From the NCBI RefSeq assembly GCF_963678635.1, contig NC_087063.1, forward strand, positions 54,391,074 through 54,451,073: a stretch of 60,000 nt of DNA, in the 5' to 3' direction. Source of the stretch: Symsagittifera roscoffensis. Its lineage: Eukaryota > Xenacoelomorpha > Acoela > Convolutidae. The notes under the pieces were generated by a model. The model ran no database searches and was not told the DNA's origin. It saw only the letters and a program-made list of their open reading frames with translations. Within the stretch, counting starts at the first letter, position 1, and every line of letters begins with the position of its first letter. The position numbers and the translations under genes were made by a program. Shown one piece after another: positions 47,964 to 58,899 of this stretch.

Positions 47964-50261
47964 AAAGGACTGGTAGCTCCTGATGATGATATGATGAATA
48001 AGAACCGTCGAGGAATTTCAAATCTAATCTTACAAATAAATTTACGAGCGAAAGCCAAGAAAGAGCGATCAATTAGTGATCAAGGAGGGACTTCTTCTTA
48101 TACTTCTTTAAAAACTAGATTACATGCATATTTAATTTCTATTTCTCATAATTTTCAATTAATTTCTTACTTCACAAAATTGACGACGCAGTTATTGTTT
48201 TGTATTGTGTTTTCTACATATCGGCCAAGTGTAAAAATGAATGAATTTTTTTGACAGTTTGTAAATAAAGCACTGGCAAATAAATTGACGCTTAAAAAAT
48301 AATCCTTGTTTGAATCTGTAAATCATGACATCTTTTTCAATAATTTTGAAGCAGTCCTGGGGTTTTAAACGAAAGAAAATAGTTTTTGATGTTTTATGGG
48401 GTTGATCAGGAAGCAAAATTAATTTTGTAATACCGATGTGAGCAAAAATAAAACTAGTGCAGTTAAAAAAAAAGAAAATCTGAAACATGCCAACAGACAT
48501 TTGGAGAAAGTATCAATGACTCAATGATTTACTATTTTGAGGACACTTTTCCGCTTTCAAAATCCGGGAAAATATATTACGTAAAATATCAATGATTTTT
48601 CAAAAATCATTTAAGAATGACAGTTTTTATTGAACTAACACAAATGAGAAAACCCAATGTTTTATTCTACTGGAAATTCTGAGCATAGTAGTCTATTTTT
48701 GAAACTAGAAGAGTCATTACTGAAAAGCGCCAGTGTATCGGCTATCCACAGGGATGCTTCGTTCCTTAAAGAGTCCCTATGTGTGCAGCAGCTTAAGAAG
48801 GGGGTCACGCTTCTGGTTTTAAATTTGTCGAAACGTGGCAAGGTTTAGTTTAACCTGTGCTATGTTGTGCCATTAATATTTATTTTAGAAATACTAACTA
48901 AGTTCGGCAATGGTGTCTGGGCAGTATAAAAAAATCCATTTTTCTTGAAAATTGAAATGAAGCTGGTGGGAACCTGGTTTAAGGAAGACTTCGATCAGAC
49001 ACACTAACAGTTTACAGTTTAGTGTTTCTTGAGAGGAACAGAAAATCAAATTACGAATACGCGGTCAAACAAGTTTTATTTGAGTGAGCTTCTACAAATC
49101 TATTGGTGCACTAATTGAAGACGTGCAATAATTATAAGCGATCTAATTAGTGTTGATGATAAAAGAGCATTTGATTATTCGTTTGGTTTTGAACAAATAA
49201 TTCGTTTGGTTCTGCTGCTGGCCAAGCATGATGCCCTAAGAAAAGTTCATCTGTTTCAACTTAATCATTCACTAGACTGTCAAATAAGAGATCAGTTGTG
49301 CTTATTTGAATGGATTCCCAAGCAACAAAAACGCAAGTATGGCTCAAGAAGAAGCAATTAAGTCTGCCTGCAGCTACCGAGTCATTTTTCATCTATATTA
49401 AGTTTCAATTGTACTCCAAGGCTCGCGTAGAAATCTTAGAACCCATTAACAGATTATTTGCACGGAAATCTTTCAGGAAAACAATGAATAACTTTGCATA
49501 AAATTAAATAATAGTTCGAACTTTCCTGTTCCAGAGACAAGTTCTACATCAAAAAAAAATATTTGTTTTTTGGCCAAATATTCGACGTTGAATACTTATT
49601 GTGAAAACCTTTAACTTCGGATAGACATTTTGTTCAACAAATTCGTACATTTTCTGCGTCCTGAAGAAAACCATCTTTCAAGATTTTTTTTTTCTTAAAA
49701 AATTGTTTCAATTGTTCAAAAACGTTTCAATGGTCCTTTTCCTTGAAAGAGGTGAGTCATCAATGTATCGTCAGATATCAAAGAGTTGTATTTTCAGCAC
49801 TGCTGTTAGTTTTTTTGTACAAAATCCGTAATTCAACTGCCTACTAGAAAATGCTGATCAACGAGTGAATCATGCTGCTAGTAATACGGCTTCCTCTACT
49901 GCAATTGTTTGAAACTATAGTCAAGCAGTAAAAATAAGGTAGCTCTTTTTTCCTTGAACATCACACGAGGATCTATTGTTTAGTGTATTGGGTGGGCTTA
50001 ATAAGTTAGACCAATTGTTTTTTATGCTTGAATTAGTCTGCAAGTCAATTTTATGATAATGATGAGAAAAACACTTAACAAGCTAAATTTTGCATTGAGC
50101 TTTTCATTGAGTCAAGTTTCGACTCCCTGAATGCAATTCAATTAGCTAAAAAAATGTTTTTCCAAGGGGCTATCTTTATTAGCTGTTGATTTTTTAAGCA
50201 TATGCTGAAAAATGTACTGGATGTTTTCCAGACTGAACCAAACCTTAAAAATTCCTAAATT

Positions 50262-51560
50262 ATCACTCTTGCGATCAGCAAGGTTGTTGCAACCGGGAAA
50301 TATGCTCTTTTTTCTCGTAAAGAAATTTGTTCACACAATGACAGAAGCTTTTTTCTCCATAGCTGTTCTTTTGTCAAATAACAGACGTATTCTGAGAAAG
50401 TCTGCGTTTTGAATGGCCGTTGACTTGTAATTTGTTTTTTGTTTGTTGGTTTTAATTTTATCACTTCAAATTTTATTTTCGTCTATTTTCTTTTTCATTG
50501 TATTCTGCTTAAAACTTTTCGGCCTGATCTCCATCGGCCTATTAGTCCGATGTCGGGTTTTGATACTTTTTGAAAACCTAATATTTTGAAGTAAGACCTA
50601 AATACTTTGTTTGAACTTAAGTTTTTTGTAAAAAAAGAAACATTTTTTCGGCTCAACGGGTGTCCACAAAAATTGCAAGGCTTGGTACCGCTTTCGAGTT
50701 TCGTTTCGATGTTGATTTAGCACTCATATGTCTTCTTAGATCAGTTTTCTTTAAATTAACTTTGATTCAGCCGAAACCAAGACAAATATATAAAATTTTT
50801 TGAAAGTCGTTCCATAGTTACCTTTGTGATAAGCAAGGGTACTGCAATTGTCTTCTAGACTTTTTTCTCGTGAAATTTTTTCCTAAAATTCATCTGCTGG
50901 ACCTATTTTTCAATAGGGCCTGTTGCAACACATTTTTTGTGCATGTTAACTTTTAAACGAAATTTTGATCGAAGTTTGCATTTTGCGTTGGTTATAATTT
51001 TGATCGCTTGATTTTTTTTCAGCTTATCTTGGCTTTATAGGTCTTAATTTATTACGCTTGCAATAAGCAAGCGTTATCAAACTGGAATATAGACTTTTTT
51101 GGGTTAACAACTTGTACCTGTTAAACAAGTTGTATCTTGTATCTTGGTTCATAACAAATTTAAGCTATGTGTTTCCGCCCAACTTAGCTAGGAGGTAATG
51201 AATATTTCTAGGACGGCAAAGGTCCTGAGATCAAAACTGACCAAGACCATTTTTTCAATCGAGAAATATTCTCTTTCAAATAAAAATTTAGGCCAATTAT
51301 TTGTCTGCTCATCTGTTGTCGGCTTAGTTGTCACATCTTGGAACAGTTTTTTTTGCTGCGCGCAATTTTTAAATGTTTGTTTTAGCGGTTTATTTAAGTC
51401 TACAATTTTTAAGGTTATTTACTTTGACTTCGTTTTTCCTTAGTATTTTTTGTTTCGCTAAAAAAATTCCTCGGCCCAAATCGTTTTGGCCAATTTTTTA
51501 CCGGCCGAATTCTGGGTCTTTTAAAGAAAAACACATTTTAACAATCCCTCAGTACTCTTC
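50262..51560 (+). repeat. Dispersed repeat family B, three adjacent starts
   Basis: Hairpins lie at 50268-50282 (CTTGC-GATCA-GCAAG), 50821-50839 (CCTTTG...CAAGGG with a wobble pair) and 51054-51074 (ACGCTTGC-AATAA-GCAAGCGT). After each, blocks such as GCAACCGGGAAATA and TTTTTTCTCGTAAAG occur. Later segments share GGCTCAACGGGTGTCC and GGCCTATTAGTCCGATGTCG with the copy at 20.2-20.5 kb. Confidence 0.55.
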
Positions 51561-51699
51561 AAAATTTCTGTATGTTTACCAATCGTCTTGATGAAATTTC
51601 TTTTTGTTTTCGTTTTGATAAAATTTTTTCACTTTTTGCAATAATTTCACTTTTGCTCAGAAGTTTGTTGATTTTCAAAAAAAAATAGTACGAATGGAA

Positions 51700-52960
51700 A
51701 AACCGCTGACTCCCTGGGTGCCTGCAAACTCATCTAGTCTTTTCTTTACCTCGCCAAACTTTCTCCAGCCTTCGAAAAAGTGTGTGCGAGAGTATTTGCG
51801 CGGCTATTTTTTACACAAAGTTATGGCCCTCGGAATAGTCATTTTTTTAACCGTTTCATGAATCTTTTTGACGTTTCTCGATAACTAACTTGTCAACTCT
51901 GATAATATGGGTTCAGAGTTGATTAAAGTCACTAGGAAGCTCACTTGTATTAGCGGCCGCTCACGAATGATTTTGTTATAAAAGTTATGGCTCTCGGAAA
52001 AGTCAAAGTTTGGACTTTTTGACCGTTTTTTTTTTGAATATTTTTTTACTTTTCTTGAGAGCTACCCTCCCAAATCTGAGTTTTAAGCTTTAATCGGAAA
52101 TACAGGGTGGGTGACTCCCTCCTGTATGAGCGACTACGCCCTCTTTTTTCATACAAAAAGCTATGGTTCTCGGAACGTCAACTTTTTGCTTTGTTGACCG
52201 TTTTTTCTAAAATCTGATAACATAAGTTTAATCGAAACAATAGTTTAATAAAGGCCTACATTTGTGTTTGCTATGCTCACTTGGTTTGAGAAAAAACGGC
52301 CTTCAAACAAGTCAAAACTTTGAGTTTTTGACGATTTGTTTGAAAGTTTTTGAATTTTCTCGATAACTACCGTTCCAAATCTGAGATTTCAGATTCAATG
52401 GGAACTACAGGGTGCGTGAAATCCCTTCTGTATAAGGGGATACTTTCTATTTTTTCATACGAAAAACTCTGATTCTCGAAAGTTTCAACTTCTGATTTTT
52501 TTTAACCGTTTTTGTAGACTTTTCTTGCTTAATATGTTGCCATATCTGATATCATAAGTTAAATCGTAACAACAGTTTGTTGAAAACCTACTTTTATAAT
52601 TTGCTATGCCCAGTTGGTTCATTAAAAAAAGTAAGGCCTTCAAACAAGTCAAACTTTGAAACTTCAACTGTTTTTTTGAAATTTTTTGACTTAACGCAAA
52701 AACTACCGTGCCAATTCTCAATTTTGTTCAATCGAGTGACCCGGTTTCGAAACTTGTTTCTGTTCAAATTTTTTTGACCGTCTTATAGACCTTTTGACAG
52801 TTTGTAGAACTTTTGACTGTTTTTTAGAAACTTTTTGAATTTTCTTCAAAACTCAACAATCCAATCTGAGATGCAAAGTTCAACTGAAAGAAACGGTTGC
52901 GATAATGGTCCTTGCAGAAGCGGTGAATCCTTGATTTTTTTGTTAGCGAATGGTATCTTC
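51700..52960 (+). repeat. Degenerate tandem array with a two-unit higher-order period
   Basis: Anchors such as TTATGGCCCTCGGAATAGTC recur near 51821, 51985 and 52161, and as diverged forms near 52298, 52467 and 52633. Basic spacing is about 140-175 bp. Alternate units are more alike (52161/52467 and 52298/52633, about 305-335 bp apart), for example the shared GGCCTTCAAACAAGTCAAA. Confidence 0.65.
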
Positions 52961-53046
52961 TCGGGAAAGTTGCAAAGTCAATTTTTTGGAAACACATTTT
53001 TTGCGCAGCATCAATAGAACTTATTCATTCAATATCAAAGGCGTAA

Positions 53047-53300
53047 GTAGTAGATGTTGAGGCTGAAGTGGGGGGTGGCATGGAAGACCCTATGTATTAA
53101 GATACGTTATAGACTTCAGGTCTTCCATGCTATGTATTAAGATTGGGTATAGAGTCTACAATGTATTAAGATAGGGAATACCGATGGTAAGGTTTTATGG
53201 TTTGTGTGATGGTAAGATAATGGTAAGAAAAACGTAATTTTTTTGGTTTTTGTGTGGAAATGTTTATTTTTTTCGCAAAGTTTTTGGCGCGCGTTATCTA
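53047..53300 (-). repeat. Left terminal region of the Polinton
   Basis: It opens with AGTAGTAGATGTTGAGG, consistent with the AG ends of Polintons, followed by several units like CTATGTATTAAGATAGGGAA, ATGGTAAGGTT-type repeats and TTTTTGGCGCGCG. The exact end is inferred from its match to 34741; the partner inverted repeat would be beyond 60 kb. Confidence 0.55.
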
Positions 53301-53621
53301 ATTGGGAACAGTTAATTGTTAATTACGTGTAGATTGTAGAATAAAGGTTATGTATTTAGTTTTTTGGTGCATGGTAAGTCAATGGTAAGAGTTTTTGTGC
53401 AAAAACTTGGAACTTTTATCAAAAAAATTTTTTCGAAAAAATTCAAAACACGATAAGATTTTGTTTAATTTGATCTAATAAAAATTTATTAGATACTTTT
53501 ACTTTCTACCTATCTGAATCTATTCTGAATCTACAGAGACATCGAAAAAAAAGTCAAGTTTTTTGAGAAATAAGTTTAAATTACAAAGAAAGTATATAAA
53601 TCACTGCATCGTATAGTAAAC
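53301..53621 (-). other. Non-coding subterminal Polinton sequence
   Basis: AT-rich sequence between the terminal repeats and the end of the protease gene. ATGGTAAG-type motifs recur near 53380-53390. No gene is seen. Confidence 0.5.
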
Positions 53622-54062
53622 TTACTGCCATAATTTACACTTACAAATGAAAAAACTACAAATATACATAAAATTACTTATAAAATTCAAAACATGCACA
53701 TCATGAATATTATTCAAGTTTGTCTGGTAGAATTTAAAAAGAAGAAATGCTGAATAAATTGCGTAAAATCCACACAAATTATCAGTTTTTTGTAGCTTTC
53801 GAGGAACCATTCGCCGATACTTTTTTGTTAGAAAGGAATAAGTTGTTCTTTTCCGACCCAAAGAATCAGCAAAATAGTAAGTTTTATCCAATCAAGTCAT
53901 CATGATCCAGTGCTCCCCTCTATCCTTGCTTAGAGCTGAGTTAACAATTGCAAAAAAGTATTTTGTTAGTTGAGGTACTTTATCAGAGGGGTAAGATCCC
54001 ATGTACTTGAACCTAAGTTCAGGAATTCCTTCAATAATTTGCAGAAGTGAAAAATTATCCAT
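53622..54062 (-). pseudogene. Polinton adenain-like cysteine protease, in-frame TGA
   Basis: Capsid-maturation protease of the adenovirus protease family. An internal ATG at 54062 (MDNFSLLQII) is the likely start. The catalytic His is in GEHWIMM, the following acidic residue is in YYFADS, and the nucleophile is in NLCGFYAIYSAF. The family's HDVHVLNFISNFM-like tail is present. A TGA at 53894-53892, two codons after the HWIMM block, splits the gene into two segments in the same frame. Length (146 codons plus the stop) is normal for the family. The upstream capsid frame runs into it without a stop. Confidence 0.85.
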
Positions 54063-55421
54063 TTTTGCAAATGTTAGCTGATTTATATCTAAAACAAAGA
54101 AATAGAAAGTATGATATTGTAATTTAGGATGGAAAATTTGAACATTTGATAGTCTTTCTCCCAAGACTATCACTTCCGTTACTTGCTCCAAGGGAAACTG
54201 AAAAAACATTTCTAATCTCAAGCTTTCTCCACTAAGTTCTGGATAATGCAAGTGTTCAGCGGATTCCTGTAGTGAAGTCAAGTCGAAAACTAGAATATAG
54301 TGATTTCGAAAATCTTCCATAGGAAGAGCTGGAAAATCTTCGTTAAACTGCATTGCTTTCATTGTTGTAACATAGGGTCGACAAGGAGAAGTTGTATCTA
54401 ATGAAATAATTGCTCTTCCACTCCGAATAATTATAAGCTCTCTCAAATGAAATTGATGATAATTGAAAGGATTTTCATAAAAAGAACCTGCAACAGCTGA
54501 AGTTGTATTCATTGCAACAGCTACTCTTCTTATTGGAGCGTTATTGGAAACATTTTCCTGAATACACTGGTTTTGACGAGATGGAATGATAAAGGTTCTT
54601 GCTATAGTTTCCATGTAATTGTATTGAGCAGGTTCTTTTTCCAGATTCCATTGCAAGTATTGATGATTAGGTTCAGCAACTAAAATTCTTCTAGTAAACA
54701 ACGAACAATCAACTATTTTCAGACTAACATTTGGATTATCAGATAACATGTAAAAATTAGGTCTAGCTCAAATAAGTTTAATTCGAACTTTGGTATTTGG
54801 TAGCAACAGTTTTTCGCAAGTAAACAAATCAATGGCGAGCCTCCCATAGATTGAAAAAGTTATCCCTGTTCCCAAGGAGTTTGCTCTATCAGTGAATGGA
54901 TACATATCAAATGCATCAGGATTTTCTTCAAAACTGTATCCATGACAAGCAAGAGTTCCTTTATTACTCACTGCTGACGAGTTGAATTCGTTCGATATAT
55001 GTGCCTTATGAGGATATAATCCATTGGCATTACAAACCATTGTATTGTTAAAATAAACTTCACAGTTCGAGAATAGAGAATGTAGTAGATTGTTTATATA
55101 AGTTAAGTAAGTTTGTGGTTCCTCATCTGAATCTTCCTCCGATTTTGCTTTATGTTCTGCTTTTTCTTTTTTGAAAGCATCAAACAATCTTCCTTTAAAT
55201 AGTTGAAGCTTTAAGCTAAGATGGGTATCACGCATATCCAAGTAGAGGTTACGATCCGTTTCAAATTCAAACTCAATACTGCTTTCATCCAGAGAAGTAC
55301 TGGGGAATACTTCTTGTGTGTAAGATGACATAATTGTTTCCAAAACTGGGAATTTATCAAAAATCTCCAAAGAAGAATTTGTAAAAGCCCCGTACCGAAA
55401 ATGGCTTTGGCTTACACTCAT
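54063..55421 (-). pseudogene. Polinton major capsid protein, in-frame TGA
   Basis: Double jelly-roll major capsid protein that would form the hexons of a Polinton particle. The ATG at 55421-55419 overlaps the stop of the small basic gene (ATGA). The N-terminal part has LDMRDTHLSLKLQLF and NSLFS-type strands; the C-terminal part has NPFNYHQFHLRE and YILVFDLT. A TGA at 54770-54768 interrupts it after about 217 codons; the frame is otherwise open to the protease. No natural stop separates it from the protease, so the C-terminus is uncertain (about 440-450 residues). Identification rests on context and family likeness. Confidence 0.82.
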
Positions 55422-55792
55422 TTTATATTGTCAAAAATGTCTTTGCGAGAGCGACTGTTTTTCGATCTACTTTTTCGAGAAATTGATCTGGTTCTAGCTG
55501 TTCTACGCTTAGATTTCTTTTTTCCACCTCCCAATTGTTTCCGAACTGTTTTTGTTCCCACATCTTTTGCAAATGTTTTGAGTTTTTTACGTCAACTAAC
55601 AACTTCCCCAATCTCTGGAGCAGCGATTTCAAACAAATCTGCCCCAATTTTTTTCGCAGCTGGTACTATATGTTTTTTAATAAAGGGGATTGCAGTTCTC
55701 CCAATAGTTTGTGCAAGAGCTCCAAAACCTCTTCCACGCTGTCTTGCATGTCCTCGAAAAATAGGGAAATCAGCTGAATTTTGAGCAACCAT
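55418..55792 (-). pseudogene. Polinton small basic virion-type protein, in-frame TGA
   Basis: A 124-residue protein with an N-terminal FRGHARQRGRGFG segment, an amphipathic helix (AIPFIKKHIVPAAKKIGADL) and a strongly basic Lys/Arg/Ser tail ending DIFDNIK. Similar small proteins lie beside capsid genes in many Polintons and recall adenovirus core/pVI-like proteins in layout, so a DNA- or membrane-interacting virion role is inferred. A TGA at 55594-55592 splits it in the middle. Its stop overlaps the capsid ATG. Confidence 0.65.
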
Positions 55793-55953
55793 TTCGTATG
55801 AAGTTTAAATCAAAAATGATTATTCGAAATCTTCCAGAACAAGAGAACAACTCGAGTGATTCCTACGGACACAAAAGGAATTTTTTCGCCTGTACTATCT
55901 CTTAGTTCTATCTTGATACTATGGAAAGAATTTTTCAACAGCTTTTTAAACTG

Positions 55954-56637
55954 TTAATTTGTAAAGGATTGATAATTCATGTACATTCCTGTAGAAATTA
56001 TATCTCCACTCTTCACTTTGGAGATAAATGGAATACAACGCAATAAGGGAGTTTTTGTATCACCAACTATGTTATATTCTATAATATCACTGTATATCAT
56101 TAGGGAATGTATTCTTATAATGTCGTAAGAATACTGAGGATAATGTGGACCTTTTCCTTTCATTATAACCCCTGTTTGATTTTGTTCTAAATCACAACCA
56201 AAAATGTGGCTCAAATCAGCACTCTGAATTATAAACACTGATTGACTCTCAGGTAAATGAACAGCAACTTTTTGTGTAATTTTATCTACTGATACATAGA
56301 TTCCGTTAAATTCAAAAACTTGAGCTTCTAGACGTTCTCGAATTTTGTTGTTCATGGCTACAACTATAGCAACAATACTTGGATACAATCCTGGTTCAAT
56401 GTTCATCGGTACAATCTTTCTTTTCTCCTCAGAACTTTCTCTTCCATCTACGAATGTAAACTTTCCCTCTGTAACATTTTGGTACAAAGAAGGGTATGAT
56501 ATTTTTGAAATAGCAACCTCCCATTCTCCTTTCAAATGTATTTGTTCAGGTAGAAAATTTGTAAAAGAACTAAGACTATTATTCGGATAACAATTAAAAG
56601 AAGCGTTGGAAACCAACTCAATAGTGAAAAAATCCAT
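55954..56637 (-). CDS. Polinton minor capsid (penton-like) protein
   Basis: An intact 227-residue frame. The N-terminal block has FTNFLPEQIHLKGEWEVAIS followed by YPSLYQN, characteristic of the single jelly-roll minor capsid proteins that occupy the penton position in Polintons. The central part has strand-like alternation; later RIHSLMIYSDII and a C-terminal YMNYQSF follow. It lies 42 bp after the integrase stop and 161 bp before the small basic gene. It is one of the few undamaged genes of this copy. Confidence 0.8.
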   Translation of the reverse strand: MDFFTIELVSNASFNCYPNNSLSSFTNFLPEQIHLKGEWEVAISKISYPSLYQNVTEGKFTFVDGRESSEEKRKIVPMNIEPGLYPSIVAIVVAMNNKIRERLEAQVFEFNGIYVSVDKITQKVAVHLPESQSVFIIQSADLSHIFGCDLEQNQTGVIMKGKGPHYPQYSYDIIRIHSLMIYSDIIEYNIVGDTKTPLLRCIPFISKVKSGDIISTGMYMNYQSFTN

Positions 56638-56679
56638 GACAACTGATCGGTAAAAATTTAGTTTAAAAATGATTTACCT

Positions 56680-57611
56680 TTAATCAGAACATTTTCTAAG
56701 CTCTTTTTCATAAAATTTTCCCAGAATTTCCTCTTTGTCGAGATCTTTGATGATGTATGTTGGAGGCTTTTTTGTAGAGACTGCCGAAATTTCATCTGTA
56801 AATTGTGGTTTATATCCTTTTTGGAACGGAATATCATTCTTTGAAATTCTCACTCTGTCTCCAACTTTAAATTTTAGTTTCTTATACCTTGTTAGAGGTT
56901 TATTGTACAAAATTGAGAGGAAATCAGTATTCTTGACATCTCTAGGTGATTTCCCAATAGATCTATTGATGCGACAATTCATTGTAGACACAAATTGCGG
57001 CAACTTGTTAATGAATTTTTCACCATGATCTTCTATGTAGCGGTAAATAATGTGTTTTAATGATTGAATGGCTCTCTCTGTAAATGCAGCTTTTGTTTCA
57101 CTCATGGTCGAGTAAACTTCAATGCTTTTTTCCTTGCAAAAATTTTTGAAAATTCCTCCATATTCCGTTCCTTTATCAACCCAAAGCTTTTCAGGAGTGT
57201 TTTTTCGAGAAATCATTTTTTGAAAGCTTGCAAAGTGTCTTTGGCATATTTAGTTTTCATTGATTGAACTCTGACAAATCGCGAAAAAATATCAACAGCA
57301 ACCAATAAATATTTGACTCCCTTGTTTTGACTCGCTAGTTTGTCCACAAATGCCAAATCCATACACCAAATTTCATTTATATATTTTGAAAAAGCTTGAA
57401 GCCTTCGAAAACGTCTGATTGGGGGACCAAATTTTGTATACGATGTCTTGGTTTGTAAAAACTGTTCTACTTTCTTTTTTGACAATCCGCTTGCTTTACT
57501 CAAGTTTCGCACAGAACCGTACGCAGCTCTACCCCTAGAATACAATCTGTTCAGACTTACCTTTTCAGATTTTGAAAGGGATCCAAGTTCCTCTGTCTTT
57601 CGCTTTGGCAT
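56680..57611 (-). pseudogene. Polinton retroviral-type integrase, one frameshift
   Basis: A DDE integrase that inserts the element. The ATG at 57611 (MPKRKTEEL) is preferred to an upstream in-frame TTG. An N-terminal helical region (SLSKSEKVSLNRL) precedes the core: first Asp in IWCMDLAF, second in WVDKGTEY, Glu in AFTERAIQSLKH, followed by an SH3-like FKVGDRVRISK segment. The two halves are in different frames, meeting in a run of six A on the coding strand at 57221-57216; a single-base loss in that run explains the break. It could also be a sequencing error. The start overlaps the preceding gene by 47 bp. Confidence 0.88.
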
Positions 57612-57974
57612 TCTTGTTGGCAACAAGTTTAGGTGGAATTTGATTTGCTTCCAAAATGGTAAAGTAAATATCGGGAAAGTCGGTATTTTTTCGCTTTAGT
57701 GCACACACAAAGTCTACAATTGATTCTTTTGTATCTCGATTATCTAATATGATGTTTTCTGACTGACTTAGTCTAATTCTGGGAGAATTCAAAATAAATC
57801 AATAAGGTGCTTATTGTTACTCGTTTTCAACTTTGCATTTACAGCACTGTAAATAGAATCAAAATTTTTTGGTACAATCTCCTCTTTTTCTTGCTTTTGT
57901 TCCAACTTTGGTTTTTTTGGAAGTGTGCTTTGTGATTGATAAATTGAGTAAGGAATTAGAACAAACTGATCCAT
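57565..57974 (-). pseudogene. Polinton unknown protein between ATPase and integrase, one frameshift
   Basis: I do not recognise a domain. Frame 57974-57789 starts MDQFVLIPYSIYQS and has a Lys/Glu-rich linker. It passes by a frame change near 57790 into 57792-57565 (RLSQSENIILDN, then DFVCALKRKN). Opening with a short FVLIPYxxYQS-like sequence seems common to small proteins encoded near Polinton integrases, but this is recollection. About 135 residues in total if one product. Confidence 0.5.
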
Positions 57975-58057
57975 ATTATGTCAATCGTTTAATGACAAAA
58001 GGAGTGATAACAGATATTAATTGTAACTCTTTTGTTGAGCTCAAAATAGCTCTCCTT

Positions 58058-58899
58058 TTATGCAGTGAAGTTCTTCTTCGTGCGAGTTCTGATATTTCTC
58101 GTCGATATTTTACTACGTCTACTTTTCGAAGATCCTTTAGCTCGCCTTGTAGTAAGTTTACTAGACTTACTAAACTTTTTGGACAATGGAGGATGAATTG
58201 TTTTTGAAGTTTTTGGGAAAATGTTTGAAATATTGGGAGTATAGAGACGTATTGTATGCTCATCGTCCAAAAACTTAGTTTCTGTTCCTGCTGGTAGATA
58301 AAACTTTGATGGAACTGAACCACTGTTTGTGCAATATCTTAGCAAATCAACTGTTTTTGGAGTTAAATCAATGAGTAAATGACCATAAGGAGTAGATGTT
58401 GCATCTTGATACCACTCTTTCAATCGTGATCCTAGACCTAGTTGTTGACTTAATGTATTGATTTGTAAAACATCTCTCGGTGACTTGAATAGGACTATAT
58501 GTGTATTTTGTAACTCAAAATCTCTTCCCAATATGCTTTGATTAAACAAGTTATGCTTAATATATATTGTATTCAGTCCCCTGTGTCTTCCAGCAGTAGC
58601 ACTTTTTACAAACTGCTTAGAATTTGAAATTTATTCACAAGAGTCATCAAATATTAACAGGTATTATTGGGAAGGTTTTCAATCAGTTCAAAGTCGACTC
58701 CTTGGATAAACTTAAGGTTTTTTCTTTGCATTTGTCCACAAAGAGGTTGATAATGTTGATAAAAATAAAAAATTTTGTCAAACTTTGGTCGAAATGTACC
58801 AATTTTTAACCACTCAAAAATAAGATGTGATTTTCCAGATCCACTCGGTCCAACTAGCGAAATAAAAACTCGCTCTTTGGTAGAAATTATTTTATTCAT
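58058..58899 (-). pseudogene. Polinton FtsK/A32-like packaging ATPase, frameshift plus stop
   Basis: A DNA-packaging ATPase. The ATG at 58899 gives MNKIISTKERVF, then Walker A GPSGSGKS. The N-terminal frame ends at TAA 58656-58654. The Walker B segment (LLIFDDSCE) is in another frame at 58660-58634, followed by an in-frame TAA at 58633-58631. Reading continues through ATAGRHRGLNTIYIKHNLF and IVLFKSPRDVLQ to 58058, ending in a basic Lys/Arg/Ser tail. The ATG overlaps the stop of the two-TM gene (ATGA). So one frameshift and one nonsense change lie within about 30 bp. Confidence 0.85.

Larger units (their letters stand above)
47964..53046. other. Intergenic region, repeat-rich
   Basis: It begins with the 3' UTR of the four-TM gene (AATAAA at about 48264). 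No gene is supported in the rest. Family B repeats lie at 50262-51560 and a degenerate tandem array at 51700-52960. Short ORFs here have no protein-like features. Confidence 0.6.

Noticed and set aside
19595-51074. Hairpins as Helitron 3' ends
   Set aside because: No CTRR follows the hairpin at the required distance on either strand and no 5' TC end was seen.
53892-55594. TGA read as a sense codon in the Polinton
   Set aside because: Two TGAs appear to replace Arg and one a different residue, host genes use TGG for Trp normally, and other lesions (TAA, frameshifts) coexist, so simple decay explains them.
57213-57221. Programmed frameshift in the integrase
   Set aside because: The run of six A does not fit a standard slippery heptamer in the zero frame, and neighbouring genes are also broken; a one-base loss is simpler.
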